NCBI GenBank assembly: GCA_008729055.1
Contig: SDUX01000006.1
Span: 62,001-126,000, forward strand
Direction: 5' to 3'
Origin: Pyropia haitanensis
Taxonomy: Eukaryota; Rhodophyta; Bangiophyceae; Bangiales; Bangiaceae
Length of the DNA: 64,000 nt
Under the pieces are notes generated by a model. It was not told the DNA's origin. It did no database searches and was given only the letters and a program-made list of their open reading frames with translations. Positions 11,753 through 21,834 of the stretch are shown here, piece after piece. Both the position numbers and the translations under genes were made by a program. Each line of letters begins with the position of its first letter. Position 1 is the first letter of the stretch.

Positions 11753-12474
11753 CGAGCGATTCTCTTTTGCGCTCCTCACAGCTGATACCAAAGCCTACTG
11801 GAGCTTGGGTGCATGCAAGCCTGAGCAGAAGATGAGTTTGGCGCGCTTTTTGTCGAGTACCCGGCGCAGCGCAGGCTAAACCGGGACCACGGATTTCTTG
11901 CATTTTTGGTGTAATCCGGGGATGCAACGATTTGAGACCCCCCAGCATCACATGTTCCGCCCACGTTTTCCGTGATTTCTCATAGCATGCGCTTCAGGAG
12001 TAGGTTCCGTATGAGTACCGGGGACAACCGTTACATCAAAAGAAGCGCCGTTCTTGGGGCTACGCTGTCGCACGTCGGGAACAAGCGTTATTATAACGGA
12101 GCGCTGTGTACAACGGATCGAAAAAAACTGCTGCGGAGAACAGCATTTTTAGACAACGCTTGTCGCGTTTTGCTCAAGAGCTATCAAGGCCGCTCCGGGA
12201 AGACGGCCGTGCAGCCAGAATATCTCCCGTTGTCGAGTCAGTCAATACACCTGCACATGAAGGTGGGGAATAACAAAAAAATTGGTGCTTCCCTCTTGCC
12301 GCCTTTCTCTCGTACGACAACGTGCTCACGGCCGACGCGTGCCGCTCTCCCGCCGTGCGGATGTCCTCGTTCCGCCCACGGCGACCAAAACGACCCCTCC
12401 CGAGGAAGTGCAGACGCGTGCCCCCCTTCGTGCGGCTGCGACCGCCAACCCCCAGGCTACTCGCGCCGCCACCG
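11753..12474. other. Lower-GC stretch, no gene recognised
   Basis: About 50-60% GC, clearly unlike its surroundings. A 275-codon open frame (11972-12796) crosses it, but I recognise no domain and codon use is not the G/C3 style of the real genes. It may be decayed mobile or inserted DNA. Confidence 0.4.
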
Positions 12475-12588
12475 CTGCTGCCGGCCGAGGCGGACAAGAC
12501 GATCAAGGTGTGGAACGCGGTGGATGGCGCGACGAAGGCCGACTACTCGCTCAACTGGGCGCGCGACCTCAATCCCAAGCGGGACTAG
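12475..12588 (+). pseudogene. C-terminal fragment of a PLRG1/PRL1-type WD40 protein
   Basis: Thirty-seven codons ending at TAG 12586-12588 read L-L-P-A-E-A-D-K-T-I-K-V-W, then an acidic/Thr segment, N-W and a basic tail before the stop. This is the layout of the last WD blade and tail of the spliceosomal protein PLRG1/PRL1, where A-E-A-D-K-T-I-K-V is followed by a short tail with K-P..K-R. No earlier WD repeat is found upstream in any frame; the sequence 5' of it is unrelated low-complexity DNA. It may be a last exon whose gene was displaced, or a captured fragment. The assignment rests on a short match. Confidence 0.45.
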
Positions 12589-13203
12589 CTCGCCGCGCGA
12601 CGAGCGGCGGCGGCCGCCGCGGCGGCAGACCCCGCCTCGCGGTCCGCCGCGGCCGCCGCCCGCCCGTCGGCGAATGCGACTGCGGCGGCGGCTGCGTGGA
12701 TGTGGGTACGCGCATGACAGAGGGGTTCGTTCTCAACGCTGCGCTCTCCAAGTCAACCGAGAGTTTTCATTGGACACCGTCCGACAAACCGGCTGAATCA
12801 AACGCGGGAGATTTTTTGTTCTGGACGACACGACTGCTTGACTTTTGCACCAGTGCAAGAATCGTGCTTTGAGCAGCAAACTCTTGGCAAATTTCTTGCT
12901 GCCAACAGGGGTCGAGCACCGTTGCCGTGCAAGCAAGAATCGTGATGATCGGCTCCGACCCCTCTTGCACGTGGTCCCGGTTTAGCACCCACTGCGCGGG
13001 CCGCTTGCGCTGCACCTGGGATCGCCGCCCGCGGCACACTGTGCCAGGTCTTGCGCGCCCGCCGCGTGCCGCGGACGCACAGAAGCAGAGAGAGCCTGGC
13101 GCGTGCGGGTTCCGCACACCAGGGCCGAGCGCAGAGGGGGGGACGACGACGGGACAGGCCCCCTCAGCCGAACGGTTGCCAGTTTCCTCCTCCTCCTTGA
13201 CAG
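12589..13203. other. No gene seen; lower-GC patch with short repeats
   Basis: Contains the hairpin TTGCAC-CA-GTGCAA near 12844-12857 and a repeated CAAGAATCGTG at about 12856 and 12935. A pyrimidine-rich stretch ending in CAG at 13201-13203 resembles an intron 3' end. Confidence 0.35.
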
Positions 13204-13893
13204 GTCTTCCCCTCTGCCCAAACCCGCGCCACGGCGGCGGCGGGTGCCCCGCCGGCGGGGGACACCCCCCAGACGCCGGTGCGGGCGGGGTCGGGCGCCG
13301 CCCCGGCGGGCGGCGGCGCCCCCAGTGGCGGCACGCCGACGGCGGGCGGCGGCGGCGGGGTGGTGGCGGCGCCGCCGTTTGGGGCCACCCCCTCGACGTA
13401 TGGGACGCCCTTTGGGGTGCGCCTGCGCGGCGGGGCGGCCACCCCCGGGGTGGGGCCCTTTGCGGGGGCCCTGCTGGGGGGATTCCGCTGTGGCGGCACG
13501 CCCCCCGCGGCGGCGTCCGAGGGCAGCAGTGCCGCCGCCGGCGGCAGCGGCAGCGGCAGCGGCAGCGGCAGCGGCAGCGGCAGCGGCAGCGGCAGCGGCA
13601 GCGGCAACGGCGGGGCGCCGTCGCGCGCGGCAGCGTCGCCGGCGCCCGCCGGCAGCGGCCGCGGCAGCAGCTGCCGGGTGTTGGCCCCACCGGCGGCCGG
13701 AAAGCGGGGAGGGCCGTCGCCCTTCCCGCCGGCGGCCTTCTCGCCCTTTTTGTCGCCCCTGCCGCCGCCGGCGACGGCGAAGTGGGACGGGGTTGGGGTC
13801 TGGCCGCCGGCGGAGGCGCCGTCGCCTTCGCCTCCTCCGCCGCGAAGCCGTCGCCGTCGACGCCGGCGTAGGGGTCGGAGGCGGCTCAGGTGA
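13204..13893 (+). CDS. Low-complexity ORF with sparse FG motifs, possibly an exon
   Basis: The frame opens after a pyrimidine-rich tract ending in CAG at 13203, as at the 3' end of an intron, and has no ATG near its start. It encodes Ala/Gly/Pro/Thr-rich protein with P-P-F-G, T-P-F-G and G-P-F motifs, a Gly-Ser tract coded by a GGCAGC hexanucleotide repeat (13545-13604), and an Arg-rich end before TGA 13891-13893. A second frame at 13890-14315 continues in the same style with P-S-F-G. The look is of an FG-nucleoporin-like segment, but motif density is too low to claim this. It lies immediately left of a terminal-inverted-repeat end at 14362, so it may be captured or decayed sequence. Confidence 0.22.
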   Translation, partial: VFPSAQTRATAAAGAPPAGDTPQTPVRAGSGAAPAGGGAPSGGTPTAGGGGGVVAAPPFGATPSTYGTPFGVRLRGGAATPGVGPFAGALLGGFRCGGTPPAAASEGSSAAAGGSGSGSGSGSGSGSGSGSGSGNGGAPSRAAASPAPAGSGRGSSCRVLAPPAAGKRGGPSPFPPAAFSPFLSPLPPPATAKWDGVGVWPPAEAPSPSPPPPRSRRRRRRRRGRRRLR

Positions 13894-14302
13894 CGGCGGC
13901 TGTGCCGGCGACGACGCCGCCGCGGCGGGGGGGGGGGCGCAACTCCGACGCCTCCGCCGGCGGGGGCGCCGCGGGCGCTCGTGTTTGGCACCCTCCCGGC
14001 ACCGGGCAGGGGGCTGTGGTGCTGGCCGTGGCGCGGCCGTCGTTTGGGGTGCCTGGTCCGGGCGCACCTGCGCTCGCTGCGCCGGGCGCGCTGGCCGCCG
14101 TGGCGGGGCCTCTGCCTGCCGCCCCTCTCGTGGCTCCCCCGTCGTCGCCTTTGTGGTCGTCTGCGCCGGCGCTGCGAACGGCGCCGCGACCGCCGGTCGC
14201 CGCGGGCGCCCCTCAGGCTGTGTCTGTAGCTCTCCGTAGCCTGGTGGAGGACAAAAAACCCTCTCAGATGCATGGAATCGACGATTTCTGGTCAGGTCAG
14301 GC

Positions 14303-14416
14303 GAGGATCAAATGATCCTCAGGTGAGGATCATTTGATCCTCATCTCCGGTAGAATAGACACTAGTGTCTATTCTACTGACCGCCTCATTTGAGGCGATT
14401 CGCCTCATTTGAGGCG
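14303..14416. repeat. Cluster of nested palindromes at a TIR junction
   Basis: Four structures are visible. The 16-mer AGGATCAAATGATCCT (14304-14319) is followed after CAGGTG by its exact reverse complement (14326-14341). A perfect 28-bp palindrome centred on ACTAGT spans 14350-14377. The hairpin unit CGCCTCATTTGAGGCG occurs twice, at 14382-14397 and 14401-14416, 19 bp apart. The 28-bp palindrome is two copies of a TIR end set head to head. The region is much richer in AT than its surroundings. Confidence 0.9.
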
Positions 14417-15727
14417 GTTTTTGGGTGCCCTTTTTCAAGGTCTTCCGTTCGTCAGACGAGGATTCTGACACCAGAAACGGACTCAGCGCAGTCTGTTTGT
14501 CCTTGGGGGAAGCGGAGTGCGTCCAACGACGACGGGCGGCCATCGGGTGGCGTCTTCTCTTCCGCGTCACGGAACGGTTCCCTTGATGCAACAACCGCGC
14601 TCCAGAGCGCCCAGAGAGCAAAGTGCCCGACCCGTAGAGGCTCGGCTGATGGCGCGCGCGCTCTTCTCTTCGTTTGGTCTGCCGCGCCGCGACCCGAGCC
14701 GCACGCAGGTCCCAGCAGCGGCCGCGCATGCGCGCCCGTTCCATGCCTGGTTCCCGTCGTTCACCTCTGCACTGTCGCGCACCGGCCGACCACGCACCCA
14801 GCCCTGCACCATCTCTCTTTCATCTTGTGCCTGCTCCCGCGTGACCCCCCCACCCCCCCCCCTGTTTAGCACAATCTTTTTGCACCATGGACGAGCGGCC
14901 GACCGCTGGCTGGTCGAACACGTCGGCCCCCAAGGCCGGCTCTTCCATTCGCTTTGCGCTTGCTCCGCCGGTTCCCCCCGCCCCCGCTGCCACCGTAGTG
15001 CTCTCTCCAACCCCCTACCGCCCCCCCGTGGCTGACTCTGCCGGTCCCTCTGCGCTTGCCCGGCCGGTTACCCCCTCCCCCAGTGCCACCGTTGCCCCCT
15101 CTGCAACCCCCCCCCCGCTGTCGCCGACGTTCTCTGGGGCCTGGCAAGGACCCTCGCCTGGATGTGGGCGCGAAAGTGCACACCAAGGCAGCAGTGGTGG
15201 CTACGGCCGCTGCCACGGCCGCACAGACGGCAGCGGCGGCCTGCAAAAGTAAATGAGGACCAGTGCCGGAAATATCTCCCAGGGACGGGAGACGGGGTGA
15301 GTGTGTAGGGACGGGAGGGGGGGGAGATGGAGCCCGTGGGCGGATGCTAGAGTGTGGCTGGTGGGACAACGGCGCGCAGCGGCGCGCCCGCGCCATCACA
15401 GTCTGCTCACGGCCGCGGGGGCCGGCCGGCACCGTCGTTGCCACCGCCTCCACGGCCGCCCCCGCCGCCGCCGCCGCCGCCGCCGCGGCCCGCCCTCGCC
15501 GCACAAAGGGAAGGGGACGGGATGGGGAGTGTGCAGAGTGGGAGAGAAGCGGGGGGAGGTGGCCAGGGGGGGCCGCAGGTGGAGCGGAAGCTGTCCGGAG
15601 AGGGTACCGACAGCCTCTTCTTTGTCAGACATGTCAAAATCGGCGATTTCCAGTGATCCGGGGGGAGCCTCATTTGAGGCTCGAGGCCGCCTCATTTGAG
15701 GCTCAAGTGCAGTAGAATAGACACTAG
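14362..15727. mobile_element. Putative TIR DNA element, non-autonomous (about 1.37 kb)
   Basis: The ends are an exact 18-bp inverted repeat: CTAGTGTCTATTCTACTG at 14362-14379 and its reverse complement at 15710-15727. Just inside each end lie two hairpins of the GCCTCATTTGAGGC type (14382-14416; 15666-15702), so ends share subterminal structure as well as the TIR. Both ends border CTAG, so the target duplication could be CTAG or TA. The interior has no transposase; it carries a short host-like ORF (14887-15252). The sequence left of 14362 ends in the mirror-image TIR, with its own hairpin pair, which implies a second element abutting it whose other end I could not find. Confidence 0.5.
14887..15252 (+). 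CDS. Hypothetical Pro/Ala/Ser-rich protein inside the TIR element
   Basis: A 121-residue ORF with ATG in a good context (GCACCATGG), preceded by a pyrimidine-rich leader like those of the real genes in this window. The sequence is Pro/Ala/Ser/Val-rich without a recognisable domain, membrane span or signal. It could be the 5' end of a host gene captured by the element, truncated by it, or a non-coding coincidence. Confidence 0.25.
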   Translation: MDERPTAGWSNTSAPKAGSSIRFALAPPVPPAPAATVVLSPTPYRPPVADSAGPSALARPVTPSPSATVAPSATPPPLSPTFSGAWQGPSPGCGRESAHQGSSGGYGRCHGRTDGSGGLQK

Positions 15728-15753
15728 ATCGGACAAAATTGAGATGACAGCAA
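15666..15753. repeat. Right end of the TIR element joined to a fold-back repeat arm
   Basis: Two GCCTCATTTGAGGC hairpins (15667-15680 and 15689-15702) lead into the TIR (15710-15727). Directly after it, ATCGGACAAA-TTG-GA-GAC-GCAATA (15728-15753) matches about 22 of 26 positions with the right arm of the fold-back element at 31077-31105. The two repeat families are therefore physically joined here. Confidence 0.7.
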
Positions 15754-16413
15754 TACATCACCCACTTCGAGACCCATCGTGGCTGCAAGCATATCTTTAG
15801 CAACGACGGGTCGAGGGGGAGAGGTGCACGTGTGTGTTCAGAGACGGGCTTGTGGGACCGCAGATACGAAAGGCCGGCGTCCACGGCCGCCTCTCCAGCC
15901 GAGGCGAGCGGGCACCACCGCCCCCTGCCAACGCATCGGACGTGGTCCGACGACCGGGTGCACCCGCGCCGCCGTCCGGCGCCGGCCGGCGGACACCGCG
16001 GCCAGCGGGCCGGCACGCACGGCAATGGCGGTCTCCTCGTCCCCACCGTCCGCCCCTCCCACAATGGGCGGTCGGCGGTGGTGGCCCCCCACCCCCCCCT
16101 TCCCTCCCTCCCCACTCACCGGGGCGGGTGCGCCGGTCCACACGCCCCCCCGCTGCTGGCGGAGAAACACGAGAATGCCCCGTCAGCACCCCCGCGCGCG
16201 CGTCGCACGGCATACACCATGGAAGGTCAGAGGGATGACGACAGACGTCAAAGCCCAATCGGAAATCGAGTGCCTTGCGGTGCTCCGCCAGACAATCTCT
16301 GTCCGCTGAAAGCATTCCTACGCCTGGACCAGCTCCGGCAAGCGGCAAAGCAGCCGAAAACAGTGGGTCTTGCCCAGGCCTGGCGTAGCTCTGAGGTAGA
16401 CCAGCTGCATCCG
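15754..16413. other. Intergenic, nothing recognised
   Basis: Mixed-GC sequence with several short open frames on both strands, none with a domain or the G/C3 codon style of the real genes. Confidence 0.45.
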
Positions 16414-16893
16414 CTACAACTCGTTGGTCCCGACCGCGTACACACGCATGGATACAGCCTCATACAGCACCAGCCAGTACGCGAGCAGGGGCTGTAGCAG
16501 CACGCCCACCCCCGCCGCGTGGACCATCCGTGAGTGAGGGCCAAACACCTGCCTTGACACGCTGATGAAGTCTCTGAAGGACGCGTCCATAAACTTGGCC
16601 TTCAGCAGCGCCGCCATGTCCGCAGCAGCCCACTCCTTGGCCGGGTCCGGCACGCCGGGGCCGAGGCCAGCACCTGCCGCGGCTGCCTCCAAGCTGGCTA
16701 GAGAGCCACATGACTGCACCAGCGCAGCCCAGCCGCGCTCATCCAGCAGCTTTCCGCCGTCTTTAGGGGCGCTTTCCTCTGCCGCCACCGACGGACGCCC
16801 AGCAGGTGCGTCACGGCAGACAGTGGTTGAGGGACAACGTCTTGGGGCGGGCTGGACGGACGAAACCGCGCCACGCACGCGCCAACGCACCAA
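16414..16893 (-). CDS. Hypothetical one-span membrane protein, 5' end uncertain
   Basis: Up to 159 residues. The C-terminal 100 residues look like a real globular protein: a helical segment with W-A-A-A-D-M-A-A-L-L-K-A-K-F-M-D, an aromatic/basic stretch with F-R-D-F-I-S-V-S-R-Q, then a hydrophobic segment of about 24 residues (codons around 16500-16430) ending in R-V-Y-A-V-G-T-N-E-L and stop. No ATG begins the frame; GTG at 16893 is only the open-frame limit. A first exon upstream is likely: an ATG near 17025 starts an Ala/Arg/Ser-rich peptide that resembles an organelle transit peptide, but I cannot prove the splice. I do not recognise the family. A mitochondrial or plastid inner-membrane subunit would fit. 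Confidence 0.45.
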   Translation of the reverse strand: MVRWRVRGAVSSVQPAPRRCPSTTVCRDAPAGRPSVAAEESAPKDGGKLLDERGWAALVQSCGSLASLEAAAAGAGLGPGVPDPAKEWAAADMAALLKAKFMDASFRDFISVSRQVFGPHSRMVHAAGVGVLLQPLLAYWLVLYEAVSMRVYAVGTNEL

Positions 16894-17625
16894 GCGGGGA
16901 AGGCGGCCGATAGCGGTTGAGCAGAGAGGCCGCGGAAAGGCTGCAAACGAACAAACGCCGCGACCGTCGCCGACGCCGTGGCGGGCGCGGCGGGCGAGGG
17001 CGTGCGGCGCGCTGTGGCGGGCATCGCTGCCGCGGCGGCGGCCGCACGGGAGCGAGGGAGGGGGGGCGGAGAAGGGGAATTGCGAGGGGGGTGGGGAAAG
17101 AGGGAAGGGGGAGGTGAGTGGGGAAAGAGGGAAGGGGGAGGTGAGTGGGGAAAGAGGGAAGGGGGCGGGGTCGAATGGAGGCGCTGCAGAAAGCTATCCA
17201 ATCCAATAGCCTCGGCACTTTTTCACAAAACTTGCTTCACAACCGGGCCGTCCGTGGGAAAAAGATGGCGCGAAGGTTGGGCCGCACCGCGGGACGACCG
17301 CGCGCGACCAGCCCGCCAAATTGGCGCGGCCGACGACACCGCGCGGCGCGCGGCCAGCCCCGCCGCGTCCGCGGCGGTCGCCGCGCGCCACGCCCGGTCG
17401 CCACACCCGCCCCCCCCCCGTGTGCCGTTGCCGGCGCGCGCCCGCCCGTTCCCCGCCCGTTGCCGACCGCCGCTGTGGCGGCGGCCGCCGCTGCCCGTGT
17501 CGTCCGCCCCCCCCTCTGCCCACCTTGCAACGTCGTCAACGCCGTGAAACGCAACCAGCTGCCGCCGGCGGTCGCCCCGCCTTGCTCCGTCGCGGCGGCC
17601 ACGCGGCTTGGGGCGGGCGGCCGCC
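16894..17625. other. Upstream region of CAF-1 and of the unknown membrane protein
   Basis: Probably holds both promoters and perhaps a first exon of the minus-strand gene. It contains the 27-bp tandem repeat and a small AT-rich patch (about 17195-17260). Confidence 0.4.
17091..17171. repeat. 27-bp tandem repeat, three copies
   Basis: The purine-rich unit begins GTGGGGAAAGAGGGAAGGGG and repeats with starts at 17091, 17118 and 17145; the third copy diverges at its end. It is a polypurine/polypyrimidine strand block upstream of the CAF-1 gene. Confidence 0.9.
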
Positions 17626-17671
17626 ATGGTGCCGCCGCCGCCGCCGCCGCGGCCGCCGCGGCCGCCGCCGC

Positions 17672-17706
<35 letters not shown>

Positions 17707-17911
17707 GCGGCACGGGCGACGACGGCAATGGCGGACGCCCCCGCCCTCGTCGCCACCCCCGAAGGCCGCCGCCTCGTCCACTGGCTCCGCGCCGCCGCCG
17801 CCGCCGTCGACGCGCACCCCATGACGCTGACCGCCCCGCCGGCGGGCACCCCCGGCGGCCCACCCGTGCCAGCGGCAGCCGGGGCGGCGGCGGCGGCGGC
17901 GGCGGCGGCGC

Positions 17912-17945
<34 letters not shown>

Positions 17946-18365
17946 AACCGCCGCGGCGGCGGCGTCGGCCACGGCGGCGGGGGGGGGGGCGCCAACGCGC
18001 AAGGGCACGCCCCGCCGCCGGCCGCGGCCGGCGGGCGGCGCGGCTGCCGCCGCGACCCGCGGTGGCGGCGTGCAGACGCGGCTCTTCCACGCCGCCCCGC
18101 CGGCGGGGGTGGCCGCCGCCGCGGCGGCCGCGGGCGGCTCGGCGGCGGCGGCGGCAGCTGCGGCCGCGTCGGCCTCCCCACCGGCTGGGGGGGCGGCGGC
18201 ACGCGCGGCGGCGGCGGCGGCGGAGGAGCCGCTCGCGGCGGCGGCGGCGTTCCTGCAAGGCCGCCCCGACAGCGTCGCGGCGGCGGCGGCCGCCCTCGCC
18301 GCCCGCTTTGGTGACACGCCCGCCGCGTGGGCGGGCCGGCTGGTGGACGCGGCGGAGGCCGGGGA

Positions 18366-18396
<31 letters not shown>

Positions 18397-18988
18397 CGCG
18401 CCGGCGGCCGCGGCCGCCGCGCCGGCGGCGGGGGTCAAGGCCGAGTCGCCGCCGGCGGCGGCGGCCGAGGCGGCGGCCGCGACGGGCGCGGCGGGGATCC
18501 AGGCCGAGGCCGCGGCGGGGTCGTCTGCCGCGACCACCGCCGCCGGCCGCGCGCCGCCGGCCGCCCCATCTGTGGCCAGTGGTGGGGACGACACGGCCGC
18601 TGCCGCGGCCGACGCCCGTGGCGGTGCCGCCGCGTCGGCATTGCCGTCGCCGCCGCCGCCGTCGTCGTCGCCGCCGCCGCCGCCGTCGTGGCCGACGCGG
18701 CAGCTGGCGCAGCGGGTCAACTATGGCCTGAGCGGCAAGGTGCTCGCGGCGGTGACCGCGGCGGCGGGCGCCACCCCGGGGGGCACCCCCGCCGCCCTCC
18801 GCCGCTGGGACGTGGACGCGTCGGCGCTGCCGCTCGCCACCGCCGACGCGCTCCTCGCCGCCCGCCGGCACGTGCGGGCGCTCGCCGCCGCCGCGACCGC
18901 CGCCGCCCGCGTGGCGCTGGGCGTCCACGCGGCGGCCACGGCGGCCGCCGCGGCGGCGCGCTCCGTTGCCGCCGCGGGCGGCGTGCCG

Positions 18989-19032
<44 letters not shown>

Positions 19033-19540
19033 CACCGCCGGCGGGGCGGCGCTCGAAAAGCCGCGGCTGGCGCTCCGCCGCGCCGAGGCGGCGGCGGAGA
19101 AGGAGGCGGCCCGCTGGGCACGCCGCGTCGCGGCCGACGCGGAGCGGCGGGCGGCGGCGGCGGCGGCGGCCGCCACCACCGCCGCGTCGGCCCGCTTCCT
19201 CCGCTCGTTTGTGGCCAAGGCGGCGCCACGGGGGGGGGGGGGGGGGGGGGGGAAGGCCCACCGGCCGCCCCCGTCGACCGCCACCCCGGCCGCGCGGCTG
19301 ATCGCGGCGGGCGGCTTTTTGTCGGCGGGGGACATTGACCGCCAGCTGGGTGGGGGGGGGGGGGGGGGGGGGCGACGCCGCCGCCGGTGGGGCGGCCGCC
19401 ACCGCCGGTGGGGGGGGGGGGGGGGGAGTGCCGCCGCTGGGGCGGTGGCCGACGCGGCCGCACCGGGGGGCGGCCGCGGCGGCCGCGGCGGGCCCGGCGG
19501 CGGGCTGCCGGCCGCCGCCACCGCCGGCCAGGCCGTCGGC

Positions 19541-19581
<41 letters not shown>

Positions 19582-20311
19582 CGGCGGCGGCGGCGCCCCC
19601 CCCGCGTCCTCCCCCCCCCCCCACGGGCGGCGTCCCCCCGGCTGCCTGCCGGTGCGCTGCCGGCGCTCCTCGCGGGCGCCCGGTCGCGGCGGCGGAGCCG
19701 CCACGCGGGCAGCGCGCGGCGGATGGGCGTTGGCGTGACGGCGGCGGGGGTGCGGCTGGTGCTGGTGTGCCACGAGGGGGACAACCGGCCGCCCTTTTAC
19801 GGCGTCTACCCCGGGCGTGGCGGCGGCCGCGGCGGCCGTCGCGGTCCGCTGCGCGGTGGCCGGCGGCCGGGCGGGCGGCTGGCGGGCGTCGACTACGAGG
19901 TCGACTCGGACGCGGAGTGGGAGGAGGAGGAGCCCGGCGAGAGCCTCTCCGCCGCCGACGATGCGGACGAGGAGGAGCCCGGCGGGTCAGGCTGGGACGA
20001 CTCGGACGGCTCCACGTTTATCGATGAGGACACGGCCGACGACGCGGACGACGCGGACGACGAGGAGGGCGCCGACGGGCCGGGGGGGGGGGCGCCGCGC
20101 GAGACCGACGCCGCCACGGCGGCGGCGGCAGCGGCGGCAGCGGCGGCGGCGGCGGCGGGGGTGCCCGCGCCGCTGTCGCCCGACGACGTCATGGACGTGG
20201 ACGCGGCGGCGGCGGCGGCGGCGGCCGGCGGCAAGCGCAAAACGCCCAGCGGCGGCACCCCCCCCCCCCCCCCACGGCCGGCGGCACCGCCGACGGGCGC
20301 GCGCGCAAGCG

Positions 20312-20343
<32 letters not shown>

Positions 20344-20345
20344 GT

Positions 20346-20380
<35 letters not shown>

Positions 20381-20537
20381 GCCCGTCCCGGCGGCGGTCG
20401 CCATCGCGGCGGGCGCGTTTGACGCGGACGGCGGGTGGGCGCCGCCCGCGGCGGCGGCGGCGGCCGCCGCGCTCGCCGCGGTGCGGGTGGTGGCCAGCCC
20501 GTACGCGCGGCTGGCGGCGGCCGGGGGGGCGGCGTGA
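17626..20537 (+). CDS. CHAF1A: Chromatin assembly factor 1 large subunit (p150/FAS1-like)
   Basis: Large subunit of CAF-1, which with two WD-repeat subunits deposits H3-H4 behind replication forks. The start is ATG at 17626 in a strong context; 17728 is an alternative. In order: a Pro/Ala-rich N-terminus; a Lys/Glu/Arg-type charged helix (about 19050-19170, the KER region) followed by S-A-R-F-L-R-S-F-V; the N-R-P-P-F-Y-G-V-Y motif (19780-19810); and the diagnostic acidic domain D-Y-E-V-D-S-D-A-E-W-E-E-E-E-P-G-E-S-L (19891-19950), followed by more acidic sequence, a basic NLS-like patch and a stop at 20535-20537. Frames change at the 28-G run 18369-18396, in the G/C runs between 19352 and 19622, and at the 16-C run 20258-20273. 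The last two need one added base; the first needs two. About 970 residues. The KER helix is unusually Ala-rich. Confidence 0.85.
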
Positions 20538-21064
20538 GTGGCCGAGGGGGGGGGGGGCGGCGCGGGGCGGGGGGGGGGGGGCGGGGGGGGGGGGGAAGGG
20601 GGCGGGTCCCCCGACGCGGGCGGGCGCCCTTTTGGCCCGGCCCGGGGCGGGGTGGGGATGGGGGCAGGGACGGACGGAGGGCGCGAGCGGCAGCAGACCG
20701 TGTCGGTGTGTGGGCGCGGGGATGGGGAGGGTAGCGCGTGAGCGGCGGCCGGTGCGGGCGGGGGAAGGGGGGGTGGACAGGGGGGAAGACACGACCGTTC
20801 GCCGCCCGCTAGCGCGCGCCCCTGCACCGCGGCGGGCGTGCCACGCCGGCGGCGGGGAGCGGCGCGGCGCGGCGCGACGGCGCCGCCGCCGCCGCCGCCG
20901 CCGCCCGCCGCGACGCGCCACCGCAACAGCGCCGCGCGTGGGGCGCCGCGCGTCTGGGCAGGCGCCACCGCCCGCGGCGCGCGCCGCCGGCGGCCGCCGC
21001 GGCACGCCGGCTGCCCGGTGTGCCGCCGCCACAGCGGCTGGGCGCGCCGCCGCCGCCGCCGCCG

Positions 21065-21099
<35 letters not shown>

Positions 21100-21466
21100 T
21101 CGTTGCCGGCACCCGCCAGCCACCGGCGGCGGTCGCGGCGGCGGCGCGGGCAGGGGCCGGCGGCCGCCACTCCCCCTCCCCCCTCCCCCGCCGCGGTGCC
21201 TCCCCCCGCCAGTGGCGGCGGCCCCGCCGCCTCGCGACGCCGCCGCGCCGCCGCGCGCCGCCCCCCGCGCCGCCCGCCCGCCCGCCCGCCCGCCCGCCCG
21301 CCCGCCCGCCCGCCCGCCGCGGCGGTACCCCCCCCCCCCCCTCCGCCCCCTCGCCGGCGTGCCGGGTCTCATCCGGGTACCGCGGGCGCCCCCCCGCCGC
21401 CCACCCCCCCCGGCACACCCCGCCGCTGCCTGCATCTACCCAGGCGGCCCCCCCCCGGCGGCGGGC
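20538..21466. other. Intergenic, convergent; G/C tracts and a CCCG tetranucleotide repeat
   Basis: Between the stops of CAF-1 and YbeY. It starts with several G runs of 8-12 bases, continues as CCG-rich sequence and includes a CCCG tetranucleotide repeat of about eleven copies at 21271-21317. Open frames here are low-complexity on both strands. No gene is supported. Confidence 0.6.
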
Positions 21467-21797
21467 TCAGCCGGCGGCCGAGCCCCCCCCCCCCCCCCCC
21501 CGGCGGCTCCCCCCCCCCCCTCCCGCTTTGTCCCACCCCTCTGGGTGCCGCAGCGGCCCGTCATAGCCCGCCTCCCCCGCGAGGAGCCCCCGCCACATGG
21601 CCGCCAGCGCGTGCTCCTCGGCGGCGGCCATTGCCGCCGCCGCGGCGGGCGACGCGTGGCCGTGGCCGGCCAGGTGCGCCAGCCCGTGCGCGAGCACCCG
21701 CGGCAGGTGGGTGGCGAGCGACAGGTCGGGCCGCGCCGCCGCCACGCGCGCCACGTAGGGGACGCTCACGATGAGGTCGCCGAGGGGGGCCGCCGCC

Positions 21798-21834
<37 letters not shown>

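Noticed and set aside
14350..15727. CACTA-superfamily assignment for the TIR element
   Set aside because: The ends read CACTAG only because of CTAG at the junction; the match does not extend past CTAG at the right end (it is followed by ATC), so the TIR begins elsewhere and the superfamily is left open.
17091..17171. Tandem 27-bp units considered as a CRISPR-like array
   Set aside because: Units are directly adjacent with no spacers, and the DNA is eukaryotic; it is a simple minisatellite.
17237..19624. 795-codon minus-strand open frame across CAF-1
   Set aside because: Arg/Pro/Gly antisense shadow of the CAF-1 coding strand, whose KER and acidic domains are recognisable.
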